From Sphingomonadales bacterium (GTDB lineage Bacteria > Pseudomonadota > Alphaproteobacteria > Sphingomonadales > Sphingomonadaceae): a DNA stretch of 14,817 bases. The number at the start of each line of letters is the position of its first letter. The stretch's first letter is position 1. The notes below the pieces were generated by a model. That model was given only the letters and a program-made list of their open reading frames with translations, did not search any database and was not told the origin of the DNA. The position numbers and the translations under genes were made by a program. Below, piece after piece: positions 6,229-13,712 of the stretch. The DNA is taken from the NCBI GenBank assembly GCA_017304125.1, contig JAFKLV010000256.1, positions 1-14,817 on the forward strand. The letters are read 5' to 3'.

Positions 6229-8013
6229 ATGCGCACGTTCGAAACCTTCCCCAATCTCGTCACGATGTTCTTCACCCGCGCGAACGAGAAGGGCGATGCG
6301 CCTTTCCTGTGGGCGAAGCGCGACGGCGAATGGCAGGCGACGAGCTGGGCGGAGGCCGCGCGCCAGGTGGCAAGCCTCGCCGCCGCGTTGCGCGATGCCG
6401 GGCTGCAGCCGGGCGACCGCGTGATGCTGGTCAGCGAAAACCGCCCCGAATGGTGCCTTTCCGACCTCGCGATCATGGCCGCGGGCTGCATCACCGTGCC
6501 GACCTACACCACCAACACCGAACGCGATCACGCGCATATCATCGAGAATTCGGGCGCGCGCGCGGTGATCGTCTCCAGCCAGAAGCTTGCCGACACGGTG
6601 ATGCCCGCGGTGGTGCGCACCACCCACGCCGAAATCGTCATCGCGATCGACAAGCCGCGGATGCATCAGACCGGCATCACCTGCCTCGACTGGCATGAAA
6701 TGATCGCCGCTCACCCCACCGACCCCGCCGTGATCGCCGCCGAGGCGGCGTTCGCGCGCAACGATCTCGCGTGCATCATCTACACCTCGGGCACCGGCGG
6801 CGCGCCGCGCGGGGTGATGCAGCATCATGGCGCGATCCTGCACAATGTCGCCGGCTGCATCACGATCATCGCCGAGGATTTCGGCTGGGGGGACGAGGTG
6901 TTCCTCTCCTTCCTGCCGCTCTCGCACGCTTATGAGCACACCGGCGGCCAGCACCTGCCGATCGCGCTCGGCGGCCAGATCTATTATGCCGAGGGGCTGG
7001 AGAAGCTCGCCGCCAATATCGAGGAGGTGCGGCCGACGATCATGGTCGTCGTGCCGCGACTGTTCGAGGTGCTGCGCACCCGGATCAGCAAGGCGATCGC
7101 CAAACAGGGCGGAATGGGCGAGAAATTGCTCGGCATGGCGCTCGACATCGGCACCAAGCGCTACGAGGGGCGGCTCAAGCTGAGCGACCGGCCCAAGGGG
7201 CTGCTGGTCGATACCCTGTTCAAGCCGCGCATCGCCAAGAAGTTCGGCGGGCGGATGAAGGCGATGGTCTCGGGCGGCGCGCCGCTCACCCCCGAGGTCG
7301 GGGTGTTCTTCCAGTCGCTCGGCGTGACGTTCCTGCAGGGCTATGGCCAGACCGAGGCCGCGCCGGTCGTCTCGTGCAACCGCCCGGCGGCGGGGCTCAA
7401 GATGGATACCGTCGGCCCGCCGCTCGTCAATACCGAGGTGCGCATCGCCGAGGACGGCGAAATTCTGGTGCGCGGCGAGCTGGTGATGCACGGCTATTGG
7501 CGCAACGAGGCCGAAACCGCGCGCGTATTGAGCGACGGCTGGCTCCACACCGGCGACATCGGCGAGATCGACGAGCGCGGGCGGATCAAGATCACCGATC
7601 GCAAGAAGGATCTGATCATCAACGACAAGGGCGAGAATGTCGCCCCGCAGAAGGTCGAAGGGCTGTTGACGCTCCAGCCCGAGATCATGCAGGCGATGAT
7701 CGCCGGCGATCGCAAGCCGCATATGGTCGCGCTGATCGTCCCCGATCCCGAATGGACCCAGGAATGGTGCGCGGCGAATGGCGTGCCCTATGATCGCACC
7801 GCACTGGCCGACAATGCCGCCTATCGCGCCGCGCTGTCGGCGGCGGTCGATCGCACCAACAAGGATCTGTCGGTGACCGAACGCGTGCGGCGCTTCATCT
7901 TCGCCGACGAGCCCTTCTCGATCGAGAACGAACAGCTCACCCCGAGCCTGAAGATCCGCCGCCATGTGCTGAAGCAGGTCTACGGCGAGCGGCTCGAGGC
8001 GCTGTACCGCTAA
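6229..8013 (+). CDS. Long-chain acyl-CoA synthetase-like AMP-forming ligase
   Basis: A 594-residue ANL-superfamily enzyme that activates a fatty acid with ATP to an acyl-adenylate and transfers it to CoA. Visible motifs are the P-loop YTSGTGGAPRGV (185-196), LPLSHAYEH (229-237), the acyl-pocket/AMP motif GYGQTEAAP (371-379), GWLHTGDIGEIDERGRIKITDRKKDLI (437-463, with the ribose-binding D443) and the C-terminal catalytic lysine in LTPSLKIRR (K575). Length and the KNxGENVAPQKVE-like stretch match the long-chain (FAA1/FadD15-like) branch rather than acetyl-CoA synthetase. The P-loop has G in place of the second T and R in place of the usual K, as in a subset of proteobacterial members. The ATG at 6229 is chosen for GGAG five bases ahead; the longer upstream frame enters the ggt promoter region. 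It probably feeds beta-oxidation or lipid synthesis; substrate is not determinable. Confidence 0.93.
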   Translation: MRTFETFPNLVTMFFTRANEKGDAPFLWAKRDGEWQATSWAEAARQVASLAAALRDAGLQPGDRVMLVSENRPEWCLSDLAIMAAGCITVPTYTTNTERDHAHIIENSGARAVIVSSQKLADTVMPAVVRTTHAEIVIAIDKPRMHQTGITCLDWHEMIAAHPTDPAVIAAEAAFARNDLACIIYTSGTGGAPRGVMQHHGAILHNVAGCITIIAEDFGWGDEVFLSFLPLSHAYEHTGGQHLPIALGGQIYYAEGLEKLAANIEEVRPTIMVVVPRLFEVLRTRISKAIAKQGGMGEKLLGMALDIGTKRYEGRLKLSDRPKGLLVDTLFKPRIAKKFGGRMKAMVSGGAPLTPEVGVFFQSLGVTFLQGYGQTEAAPVVSCNRPAAGLKMDTVGPPLVNTEVRIAEDGEILVRGELVMHGYWRNEAETARVLSDGWLHTGDIGEIDERGRIKITDRKKDLIINDKGENVAPQKVEGLLTLQPEIMQAMIAGDRKPHMVALIVPDPEWTQEWCAANGVPYDRTALADNAAYRAALSAAVDRTNKDLSVTERVRRFIFADEPFSIENEQLTPSLKIRRHVLKQVYGERLEALYR

Positions 8014-8019
8014 AATGTA

Positions 8020-8052
8020 CCCGCCTCCCCGGTCTTGAGCCGGGGTGGCGGG
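8020..8052. terminator. Hairpin terminator shared by convergent genes
   Basis: CCCGCC-T-CCCCGG (8020-8032) pairs with CCGGGG-T-GGCGGG (8040-8052): twelve G-C pairs with one T-T mismatch and a 7-base loop. It fills the 48-base gap between the plus-strand ligase stop (8013) and the minus-strand peptidase stop (8062). On the minus strand it is followed by ACATTTTA, a modest U tract; on plus the U content is poor. It probably serves both genes, more effectively for the peptidase. Confidence 0.7.
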
Positions 8053-8061
8053 AGGGCCCTG

Positions 8062-10968
8062 TTACTTCCCCGCGACGGGCGGCGCCTCGCCCGGCTTGCG
8101 CGGCACCACCGCGAGGGTCCAGTCCTTGTCCGGCTGCAGATATTTCGCGGCGGTCGCCTGCAGCGTCTGCGGGGTGATGCTGGCGAGATCGTCGACCATC
8201 GTCTGGATCGCCTCGATCCGCGCCGGATCATAGGCCCCGCCGCTCGACTGGATCAGCCAGAACTGGTTCCCCGACGAGGCGCGCGCCAGATATTGCAGCG
8301 TCGGCACGACCGTGCGGCGCAGTTCGTCGGCATCGACCGGCTTGGCGACCAGTTCGGCGGCGATCTCGCGGCTCAACTTGAAGAACAGGTCGACCTTGTC
8401 CGGCTGCACCTGCCCCAGCGCGATGATCCGCCCGCCGGTCGCCATGCCGAGCGGCCACTGGCTCTGCGCCGAGGGGCTGTAGCTTGCCCCCGCGACCGAG
8501 CGCAGCCGATCGAACAGCCGATCCGCGAACACCGAGGCGAGGATGTCGAGCCGCCGCATCTCGGCATGGCCCGCCGCGCCGCCTGCGGTCGGCCAGGCGA
8601 TCACCGCCGCCGCCTGCGTCTCCGGCCCGCCATGGGTCAGCACCACCGGCTGGGCGACATGCGCCGGGAAGCCGACCGGCACGACCGGCGCGTCATCCGA
8701 CCTGCGCTTCTTGAGCGCGCCAAAGGTGCGCGCCACCGCCGCGATCGCCTCATCGGCCTTCACGTCGCCGAACACGTCGACCTCGATCGGCCCCTTGGCG
8801 AGGATCGGCTGCCAGAAGGCGCGGAACTTCTCCGGGGTCAGCGCCTCCACCTCGGCCTTGGCCGGGGTGCCCCACCGCACGTCGCCGTCGCGGATGCGCC
8901 GTTCCAGATCGCGGCTGAGCACGCCGTCGGGCGAGGAATCGAGCCCCGGATAGCCCGCCAGCATCGCCGCCCGCGCGCGCATCACCGGCGCCGCATCCCA
9001 GCGCGGATAGGCCAGTTTCTCGGCCATCAGCAGCAGATTGTCGGCATAATCGCCCGGCGTGGTCATCGCGTTGAACACGAAGGCATCGTCGGTGATGTCG
9101 AGATCCATGCCAATCCGGCGGCCACTGGTCAGCGCGTCGAGATCGCCCTGATCGAGATCGCCGATCCCGCCCGGCACCAGCGCCATATCCCCGGCCCAGG
9201 CCGGGGTCGGCAGCTTGGCCGGCATCGTCGCGTAACCGCGCCCGAAGCGAACGCGCAGATAGACGCGCCCGGTCTCCGAGGCATTGGCGTAGAGCAGCAT
9301 CCGCACGCCATTCTTGAAGACGATCTTCTCGATCCCCGGATCGCCGACCGGCTCGCGCGTCTCGACCTTGCCCGGCTTGCCCAGCTTGGGCAGCCGCGAG
9401 AAATCGACATCGCCCTGCGCCTTGCGCGCGCCGAACAGGTGCGACACGTCCTCCTTCAGCGCCGCGGCCACCGCGGCCGGGGTCGCGCCGTCGGCGGTGC
9501 GGGTGTTGACCAGCGCGCGGGTAACCCCGGTGAAGATGCGATTGGTCGCCTCGAGCACGCTCTCGGGGGTGAACATCCCCTTGTCGTGCGCGTGCTTCAA
9601 TATGTCGTAGGAGGTCTGCGGCCCCGCCACGGTCTCGCGGATATCGAGCGCGCCGACCATGTCGTCGGCCTGCTTCGCCCCCGCCTCGACCCGCGCGGTG
9701 CCGACATCGTTGCGCATCGCGGCATCGAATTCGGCATATTCGCGCTCGATCTCCGCCTGCGTCGGCGGGTGCGCCCGCGCATCGGCGATCACCGCGCGCA
9801 CGTCGAGCAGCGCGGCGCGCCAGTCGTCACCGAGCGGCAGGATGTTGGTGAAGGTGCCGTTGGCCGATCGCGACATGTCGTCGAGGCTGACGGTCGCCTG
9901 CAGGAAGCTGCCCCCGGCGCGGGCGCGCGTCTCGAGCCGCCGGTTGATCACCCGCACCGCGATGAAGTCGATGAAGCGCTTCTGGTTGAAGATGATCGTA
10001 TCGTCGCGCGCGATCCACGGGCGCAGCGTCGCCATCGCGACGATCGGCGGCAGCGCCGGCTCGGCGATCGTGGCGGTTTCGGGCGCGCTCGGATCGGGCT
10101 TGCCGAAATCGGGGTCCGCCGGGTCCGCCCCCTTGCCGTGCCAGCCGCCGAAATTCTTCACCACCAGCTTCGCGGCGACTTCGGGATCGATATCGCCGGA
10201 GATGATCACCACCGTCCGCGCCGGGCGATACCACAGATCATGGAACGCCTTGATCGAGGCCGGGGTCGCCGCCATCAGCGTCTTGATGTTGCCGATCGGC
10301 GAGCGATCGGCGAGCGGCTGATGCGCGAAGAACAGCCCGCGGATCGCATCCGACCAGCGCACCTGCGGCCCCGGCGCTTCGCGCTGCTCGGCCAGCACCG
10401 CGGGGCGCTCGGCCGCCAGCCCGCGTTCGTTGATCGCCGGCTCGGCCATCATCCCGGCGAAGATCTTGAGGCTCTCGTCGAGCGAATCCTGCGTCGCGCC
10501 GGGCAGATCGAGCTTGTAGACCGTCTGCGTCGCGGTGGTTTGCGCGTTGGAATCGGAACCAAAGGTCGCGCCGAAGCGCTGCCACACGCGCTTGGCCTCG
10601 CCGTCGGGCACATATTTCGAGCCACGGAACGACAGATGTTCGATGAGATGGGCATAGCCCTGTTCGGAATCGCGCTCGTTGAGCGAGCCGGCGTCGATCC
10701 GCACGCGCACCGCGACCTGTCCCGGGGGCACACCATTCTTGCGCACGGCATAGCGCAACCCGGTGGAAAGCTTCCCGAAATGCCATTCCGGGTCAGGCGG
10801 GATATCCGATCGTTCGAACAGCCACGGCCGCGTATCGACCGTAACCGCGGGCGCCGCCGGCTGCGCGGCGACCTTGCGCTTGGGCGCGGGGGGCGCCGGG
10901 ACGGCGGCATTGGCAAGCAGGGAAAGGGCGGCCAGAGGCGCCGCCACCGCACGCAGAAAGAACGACAT
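8062..10968 (-). CDS. M16-family zinc metallopeptidase, exported
   Basis: A 968-residue pitrilysin/insulinase-family protease. Residues 1-22 (SFFLRAVAAPLAALSLLANAA) form a signal peptide, followed by a proline/alanine linker to about 45, so it acts in the periplasm or is membrane associated. The first M16 domain has the inverted zinc motif HLIEH (H107, E110 catalytic base, H111) and the third ligand E187 in ERPAVLAE, 76 residues on, as in active members. An M16_C domain follows (VVIISGDIDPEVAAKLV). The second half repeats the fold (LTPEKFRAFWQPIL, IEVDVFGDVKADEAIAAV) without a zinc motif, as is normal for this two-repeat architecture, which forms a clamshell around peptides. Likely role is breakdown of exported peptides. 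The start has no clear ribosome site; a TAAAAT box at 11026-11031 (minus) may be its -10. It stands alone, divergent from the hydroxylase gene. Confidence 0.95.
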   Translation of the reverse strand: MSFFLRAVAAPLAALSLLANAAVPAPPAPKRKVAAQPAAPAVTVDTRPWLFERSDIPPDPEWHFGKLSTGLRYAVRKNGVPPGQVAVRVRIDAGSLNERDSEQGYAHLIEHLSFRGSKYVPDGEAKRVWQRFGATFGSDSNAQTTATQTVYKLDLPGATQDSLDESLKIFAGMMAEPAINERGLAAERPAVLAEQREAPGPQVRWSDAIRGLFFAHQPLADRSPIGNIKTLMAATPASIKAFHDLWYRPARTVVIISGDIDPEVAAKLVVKNFGGWHGKGADPADPDFGKPDPSAPETATIAEPALPPIVAMATLRPWIARDDTIIFNQKRFIDFIAVRVINRRLETRARAGGSFLQATVSLDDMSRSANGTFTNILPLGDDWRAALLDVRAVIADARAHPPTQAEIEREYAEFDAAMRNDVGTARVEAGAKQADDMVGALDIRETVAGPQTSYDILKHAHDKGMFTPESVLEATNRIFTGVTRALVNTRTADGATPAAVAAALKEDVSHLFGARKAQGDVDFSRLPKLGKPGKVETREPVGDPGIEKIVFKNGVRMLLYANASETGRVYLRVRFGRGYATMPAKLPTPAWAGDMALVPGGIGDLDQGDLDALTSGRRIGMDLDITDDAFVFNAMTTPGDYADNLLLMAEKLAYPRWDAAPVMRARAAMLAGYPGLDSSPDGVLSRDLERRIRDGDVRWGTPAKAEVEALTPEKFRAFWQPILAKGPIEVDVFGDVKADEAIAAVARTFGALKKRRSDDAPVVPVGFPAHVAQPVVLTHGGPETQAAAVIAWPTAGGAAGHAEMRRLDILASVFADRLFDRLRSVAGASYSPSAQSQWPLGMATGGRIIALGQVQPDKVDLFFKLSREIAAELVAKPVDADELRRTVVPTLQYLARASSGNQFWLIQSSGGAYDPARIEAIQTMVDDLASITPQTLQATAAKYLQPDKDWTLAVVPRKPGEAPPVAGK

Positions 10969-11123
10969 GGGCGAAGCTTGTACGGACGCGCGCGCCGAAC
11001 GGCAACGCTGTGCGAGCGGTGCGGGATTTTACCCCCTCAGCGCCATGTTTTCGACCCGAATCAGGATTAGCCCCGTTCATGAAACCGTCATGGTCCTGCA
11101 ATCGTGACGTTCGTGTATTACCG

Positions 11124-11146
11124 GCCGGCACGACATAATTGCCGGC
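11124..11146. promoter_or_regulatory. Inverted repeat around a -10-like box upstream of the hydroxylase gene
   Basis: GCCGGCA (11124-11130) and TGCCGGC (11140-11146) are perfect 7-bp inverted arms separated by 9 bases. The spacer carries CATAAT (11134-11139), one base from the TATAAT consensus, on the plus strand. No good -35 is visible (TTCGTG, 18 bases upstream, is poor). It looks like an operator overlapping a promoter, 22 bases before the chosen GTG start. The rest of the 200-base gap 10969-11168 shows only the TAAAAT box facing the peptidase gene. Confidence 0.4.
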
Positions 11147-11168
11147 GCAAGGACTGGACGAAACAGAC

Positions 11169-12032
11169 GTGACCCCCGACACGCTGCCCTCCCCGCTCCG
11201 AATGAGGCACAATTCGGGCAAAGCGGCCGCCGCCGAGCCGCTGATGGTGCCCGATCTGACGATCATCTCGGGCGCGCCGACTCCGGGCAGCGCGATGCAA
11301 GTGGCGCGGGGGCGCCCGCTGATCATCTCGATCGGCAAGCATCTGCGCGGCTTCTTCGACCGGATGATCGCGTCCTCCTCGCTCGTCTCCAACGAGCCGG
11401 TGCTCGACGTGCGCGATTTTCCCTGGACGCAGGTGCTGCGCGAGAATTGGCAGGCGATCCGCGACGAAGCGGTGGCGGTCGCGCTGCGCCGCAATGCCGC
11501 CCCGAGCCTGTCGACCATCTCCCCCGATCACCGCTCGATCGCCGAGGTCGACAAATGGCGCTCGTTCTTCCTGTGGGGCTATGGCTATCGCATCGACGAA
11601 AATGCCGATCGCTGCCCGGCCACCGCAGCGCTGGTCGAGCGGATTCCGGGGCTCAATTCGGCATTCTTCTCGATCCTCGCGCCGGGCACGCACATTCCCG
11701 ATCACCGCGGGGTGACCAAGGGGCTGGTCACCTGCCACCTCGGGCTGGTCGTGCCGCGCAACGGCGACGTCAGGATGCGCGTGCGCGATCGCATCGTGCG
11801 CTGGGCCGAGGGCGAGACGCTGGTGTTCGACGACACCTATCAGCATGAGGTGTGGAACGACACCGACGGCACCCGCGTCGTGCTGCTGATCCAGTTCGAA
11901 CGGCCGCTGCGCAATCCCGGCAAATGGATCGCGGACCGTTTCCTCTCGATCGTCCGCCGCTCCGCCTTCGTCCAGGAGGCGCGCGACAATATCCAGACGT
12001 GGAACGCGGCGGTGAAACAACTCGACGTTTGA
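11169..12032 (+). CDS. Aspartyl/asparaginyl beta-hydroxylase family dioxygenase (LpxO/AspH-like)
   Basis: A 287-residue iron(II)/2-oxoglutarate dioxygenase. The catalytic core covers about 130-246: GLNSAFFSILAPGTHIPDHRGVTKGLVTCHLGLVVP, then RWAEGETLVFDDTYQHEVWNDTDGTRVVLLIQFERPL. By alignment with animal AspH, H179 (DHRG) and H226 (QHEVW) are the two iron ligands, and H190 in CHLGL also matches the family. Bacterial relatives include LpxO, which adds a 2-hydroxyl to a lipid A acyl chain, and peptide hydroxylases. A hydrophobic stretch near residues 50-56 is too short to be a firm membrane anchor. The start is uncertain: GTG at 11169 is chosen, ATG at 11202 is possible, and TTG at 11139 would fall inside the likely promoter. 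The nfu gene follows after about 58 bases on the same strand and may be cotranscribed. Confidence 0.85.
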   Translation: MTPDTLPSPLRMRHNSGKAAAAEPLMVPDLTIISGAPTPGSAMQVARGRPLIISIGKHLRGFFDRMIASSSLVSNEPVLDVRDFPWTQVLRENWQAIRDEAVAVALRRNAAPSLSTISPDHRSIAEVDKWRSFFLWGYGYRIDENADRCPATAALVERIPGLNSAFFSILAPGTHIPDHRGVTKGLVTCHLGLVVPRNGDVRMRVRDRIVRWAEGETLVFDDTYQHEVWNDTDGTRVVLLIQFERPLRNPGKWIADRFLSIVRRSAFVQEARDNIQTWNAAVKQLDV

Positions 12033-12090
12033 TCGCGAACCGACGCGATCACAACTTGATCCGCGGCCTCGCGGTCGCCACATGGGCGCC

Positions 12091-12663
12091 ATGCTGATCG
12101 AAACCGAAGCCACCCCCAATCCGGCCACGCTGAAGTTCCTGCCCGGCCGCACCGTGATGGACCAGGGCACGCGCGACTTCGCCTCGCCCGAGGAAGCCGA
12201 AGCCTCGCCGCTCGCCGCCGCCCTGTTCGGGCTCGGCGACGTGACGGGGGTGTTCTTCGGGCGCGATTTCGTTTCGGTCACCGCGGCGCCGGGCGTCGAG
12301 TGGCACGGGCTGAAGCCCGATGTGCTCGCGATCCTGCTCGATCATTTCACCGCGCAGATGCCGCTGTTCCGCGGCGGCTCGGCCGATTTCTCGGTTCCCC
12401 CGGTCGAGGAAGACATTGCCGACGATCCGGCCGACGCCGAGATCGTCGCGCAGATCAAGGAACTGATCGACACCCGCGTCCGCCCCGCGGTCGCCAATGA
12501 CGGCGGCGACATCATCTATCGCGGGTTCGACAAGGGGAAAGTGTATCTCAAGATGCAGGGCGCCTGCTCGGGCTGCTCCTCCTCCACCGCGACGCTCAAG
12601 AACGGGATCGAGCAGCTGCTGCGCTATTACGTTCCCGAAGTGACCGAGGTGCGCGCGGTCTGA
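12091..12663 (+). CDS. nfu: Nfu-type Fe-S cluster carrier protein
   Basis: A 190-residue protein with an N-terminal Nfu_N domain (TEATPNPATLKFLPG directly after the start; family motifs LFGLGDVTGVFFG and FVSVT) and a C-terminal NifU-like domain holding the cluster-binding CSGC (in GACSGCSSSTATLKNGIE). NDGGDIIYRGF precedes it as usual. Two such proteins share a [4Fe-4S] cluster through these cysteines and pass it to target enzymes in the cytoplasm. This function complements the suf operon at the other end of the window. Two ATGs lie three codons apart (12082 and 12091); neither has a good ribosome site. The second is chosen because the family normally starts two to four residues before TEATPNP. 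The 3' end overlaps the convergent glycosyltransferase gene by 37 bases. Confidence 0.95.
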   Translation: MLIETEATPNPATLKFLPGRTVMDQGTRDFASPEEAEASPLAAALFGLGDVTGVFFGRDFVSVTAAPGVEWHGLKPDVLAILLDHFTAQMPLFRGGSADFSVPPVEEDIADDPADAEIVAQIKELIDTRVRPAVANDGGDIIYRGFDKGKVYLKMQGACSGCSSSTATLKNGIEQLLRYYVPEVTEVRAV

Positions 12664-13712
12664 CGGCCGAGGCCGACCAGCCGCGAGACGATCAGTTCCT
12701 CGAACCCGGCATAGCCCAGCCCGAGATGCTGCGGGCGGGTGCGCAGCGCATCGCTGATCGACAGCGTGCCCGATCGCAGCCCGGCGCGCGCCACCGCCGC
12801 CCAGCGCCGCGCGGTCTCCCAGCGGATCAGCCGCCGGTCGTGCGGATCGCAGGCGTGCCGCGCGAGGAAATCGCTCTGTAGCGCGACCAGCACCTCGCCC
12901 AGCCGCCGCAATGTCGCGCGATCGGGCGGCGCGTCGCGCGCCATCAGGTGGCGGACGACCAACGTCGCCGCCTCGTCCGCGGCATCGCCCAGAATATCGG
13001 CATAGCTTTCCGCCAGCACGCGCCCCGCGCTGGCCTCCATCATCGTCGTATAACGCTGCGAGGCGCCGCCCTCATGCTGGCGATAGACCAACAGATCGGC
13101 ATCGATCCGCGCGACGCCGCCGCCGCTGCGGACGATGCGGTGATAGAGGTCGAAATCCTCGGCATAGAGCAATTCGGGGCGGGTGAACGGCTCCAGCCGC
13201 CGCGCGACATCGGCGCGGATCATCACCGACGACCAGACCAGCGGATTTTCGATCCGGAGCAGCCATTCGACGAGGCGCGGCGTGCTGTGCGCCGCATGGC
13301 GCGTCGCGGGGCGGATCACCCCGTTCGACAGCATCCCGGTATCGCTGCCGACCAGCGCGACATCGGGATGGGCCTCCAGCCACGCCACCTGCCGCGCGAA
13401 GCGATCGGGGCGGCACAGATCGTCCTGATCGAGCGCGGCGATATAGCGCCCCCGCGCCTCGGCGAAGGCGCGATTGCGCGCGCGCACCGGCCCGCCATTC
13501 TCGGCCAGCGCGATGACGCGGACGCGCGGATCGGGCCAGGCCTGCAGCAGCGCGAGCGTATCGTCGGTCGAGCGATCGTCGACCACGATCGCCTCGAAAT
13601 CGCCCAATGTCTGCGCGGCGAGGCTGTCCAGCGTCTCGCCGATTAGTGCGGCGCCATTATACGCCGGCATGATCACGCTGACCGTGGGAGGAGGGACGGC
13701 CGGCAAACTCAC
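12627..13712 (-). CDS. Family 2 glycosyltransferase
   Basis: A 361-residue GT-A fold glycosyltransferase. Residues 10-130 hold the nucleotide-sugar domain: VSVIMPAYNGAALIGETLDSL, the UDP-binding VVDDRSTDDT (D45, D46), GGPVRARNRAFAEARGRYIAALDQDD (DxD-type metal site at 95-98). WSSVMIRADVARRL and AEDFDLYHRI (ED in the catalytic-base position) complete the family signature. The C-terminal third (about 230-361) is a variable helical region without membrane segments, so it is a cytosolic or peripheral enzyme, not a processive synthase. The donor and acceptor cannot be read from sequence. It starts with GTG at 13712-13710, overlapping the flavoprotein stop as GTGA, so the two are translationally coupled. 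Its last 12 codons overlap the end of nfu on the opposite strand. Confidence 0.92.
   Translation of the reverse strand: MSLPAVPPPTVSVIMPAYNGAALIGETLDSLAAQTLGDFEAIVVDDRSTDDTLALLQAWPDPRVRVIALAENGGPVRARNRAFAEARGRYIAALDQDDLCRPDRFARQVAWLEAHPDVALVGSDTGMLSNGVIRPATRHAAHSTPRLVEWLLRIENPLVWSSVMIRADVARRLEPFTRPELLYAEDFDLYHRIVRSGGGVARIDADLLVYRQHEGGASQRYTTMMEASAGRVLAESYADILGDAADEAATLVVRHLMARDAPPDRATLRRLGEVLVALQSDFLARHACDPHDRRLIRWETARRWAAVARAGLRSGTLSISDALRTRPQHLGLGYAGFEELIVSRLVGLGRQTARTSVTSGT

Noticed and set aside
8035..11070. A plus-strand open frame of about 1,011 codons opposite the M16 peptidase
   Set aside because: It is arginine/histidine/glycine rich with no recognisable domain, and mirrors a peptidase gene with intact signal peptide and zinc motif. 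Long antisense frames are expected in GC-rich coding DNA.
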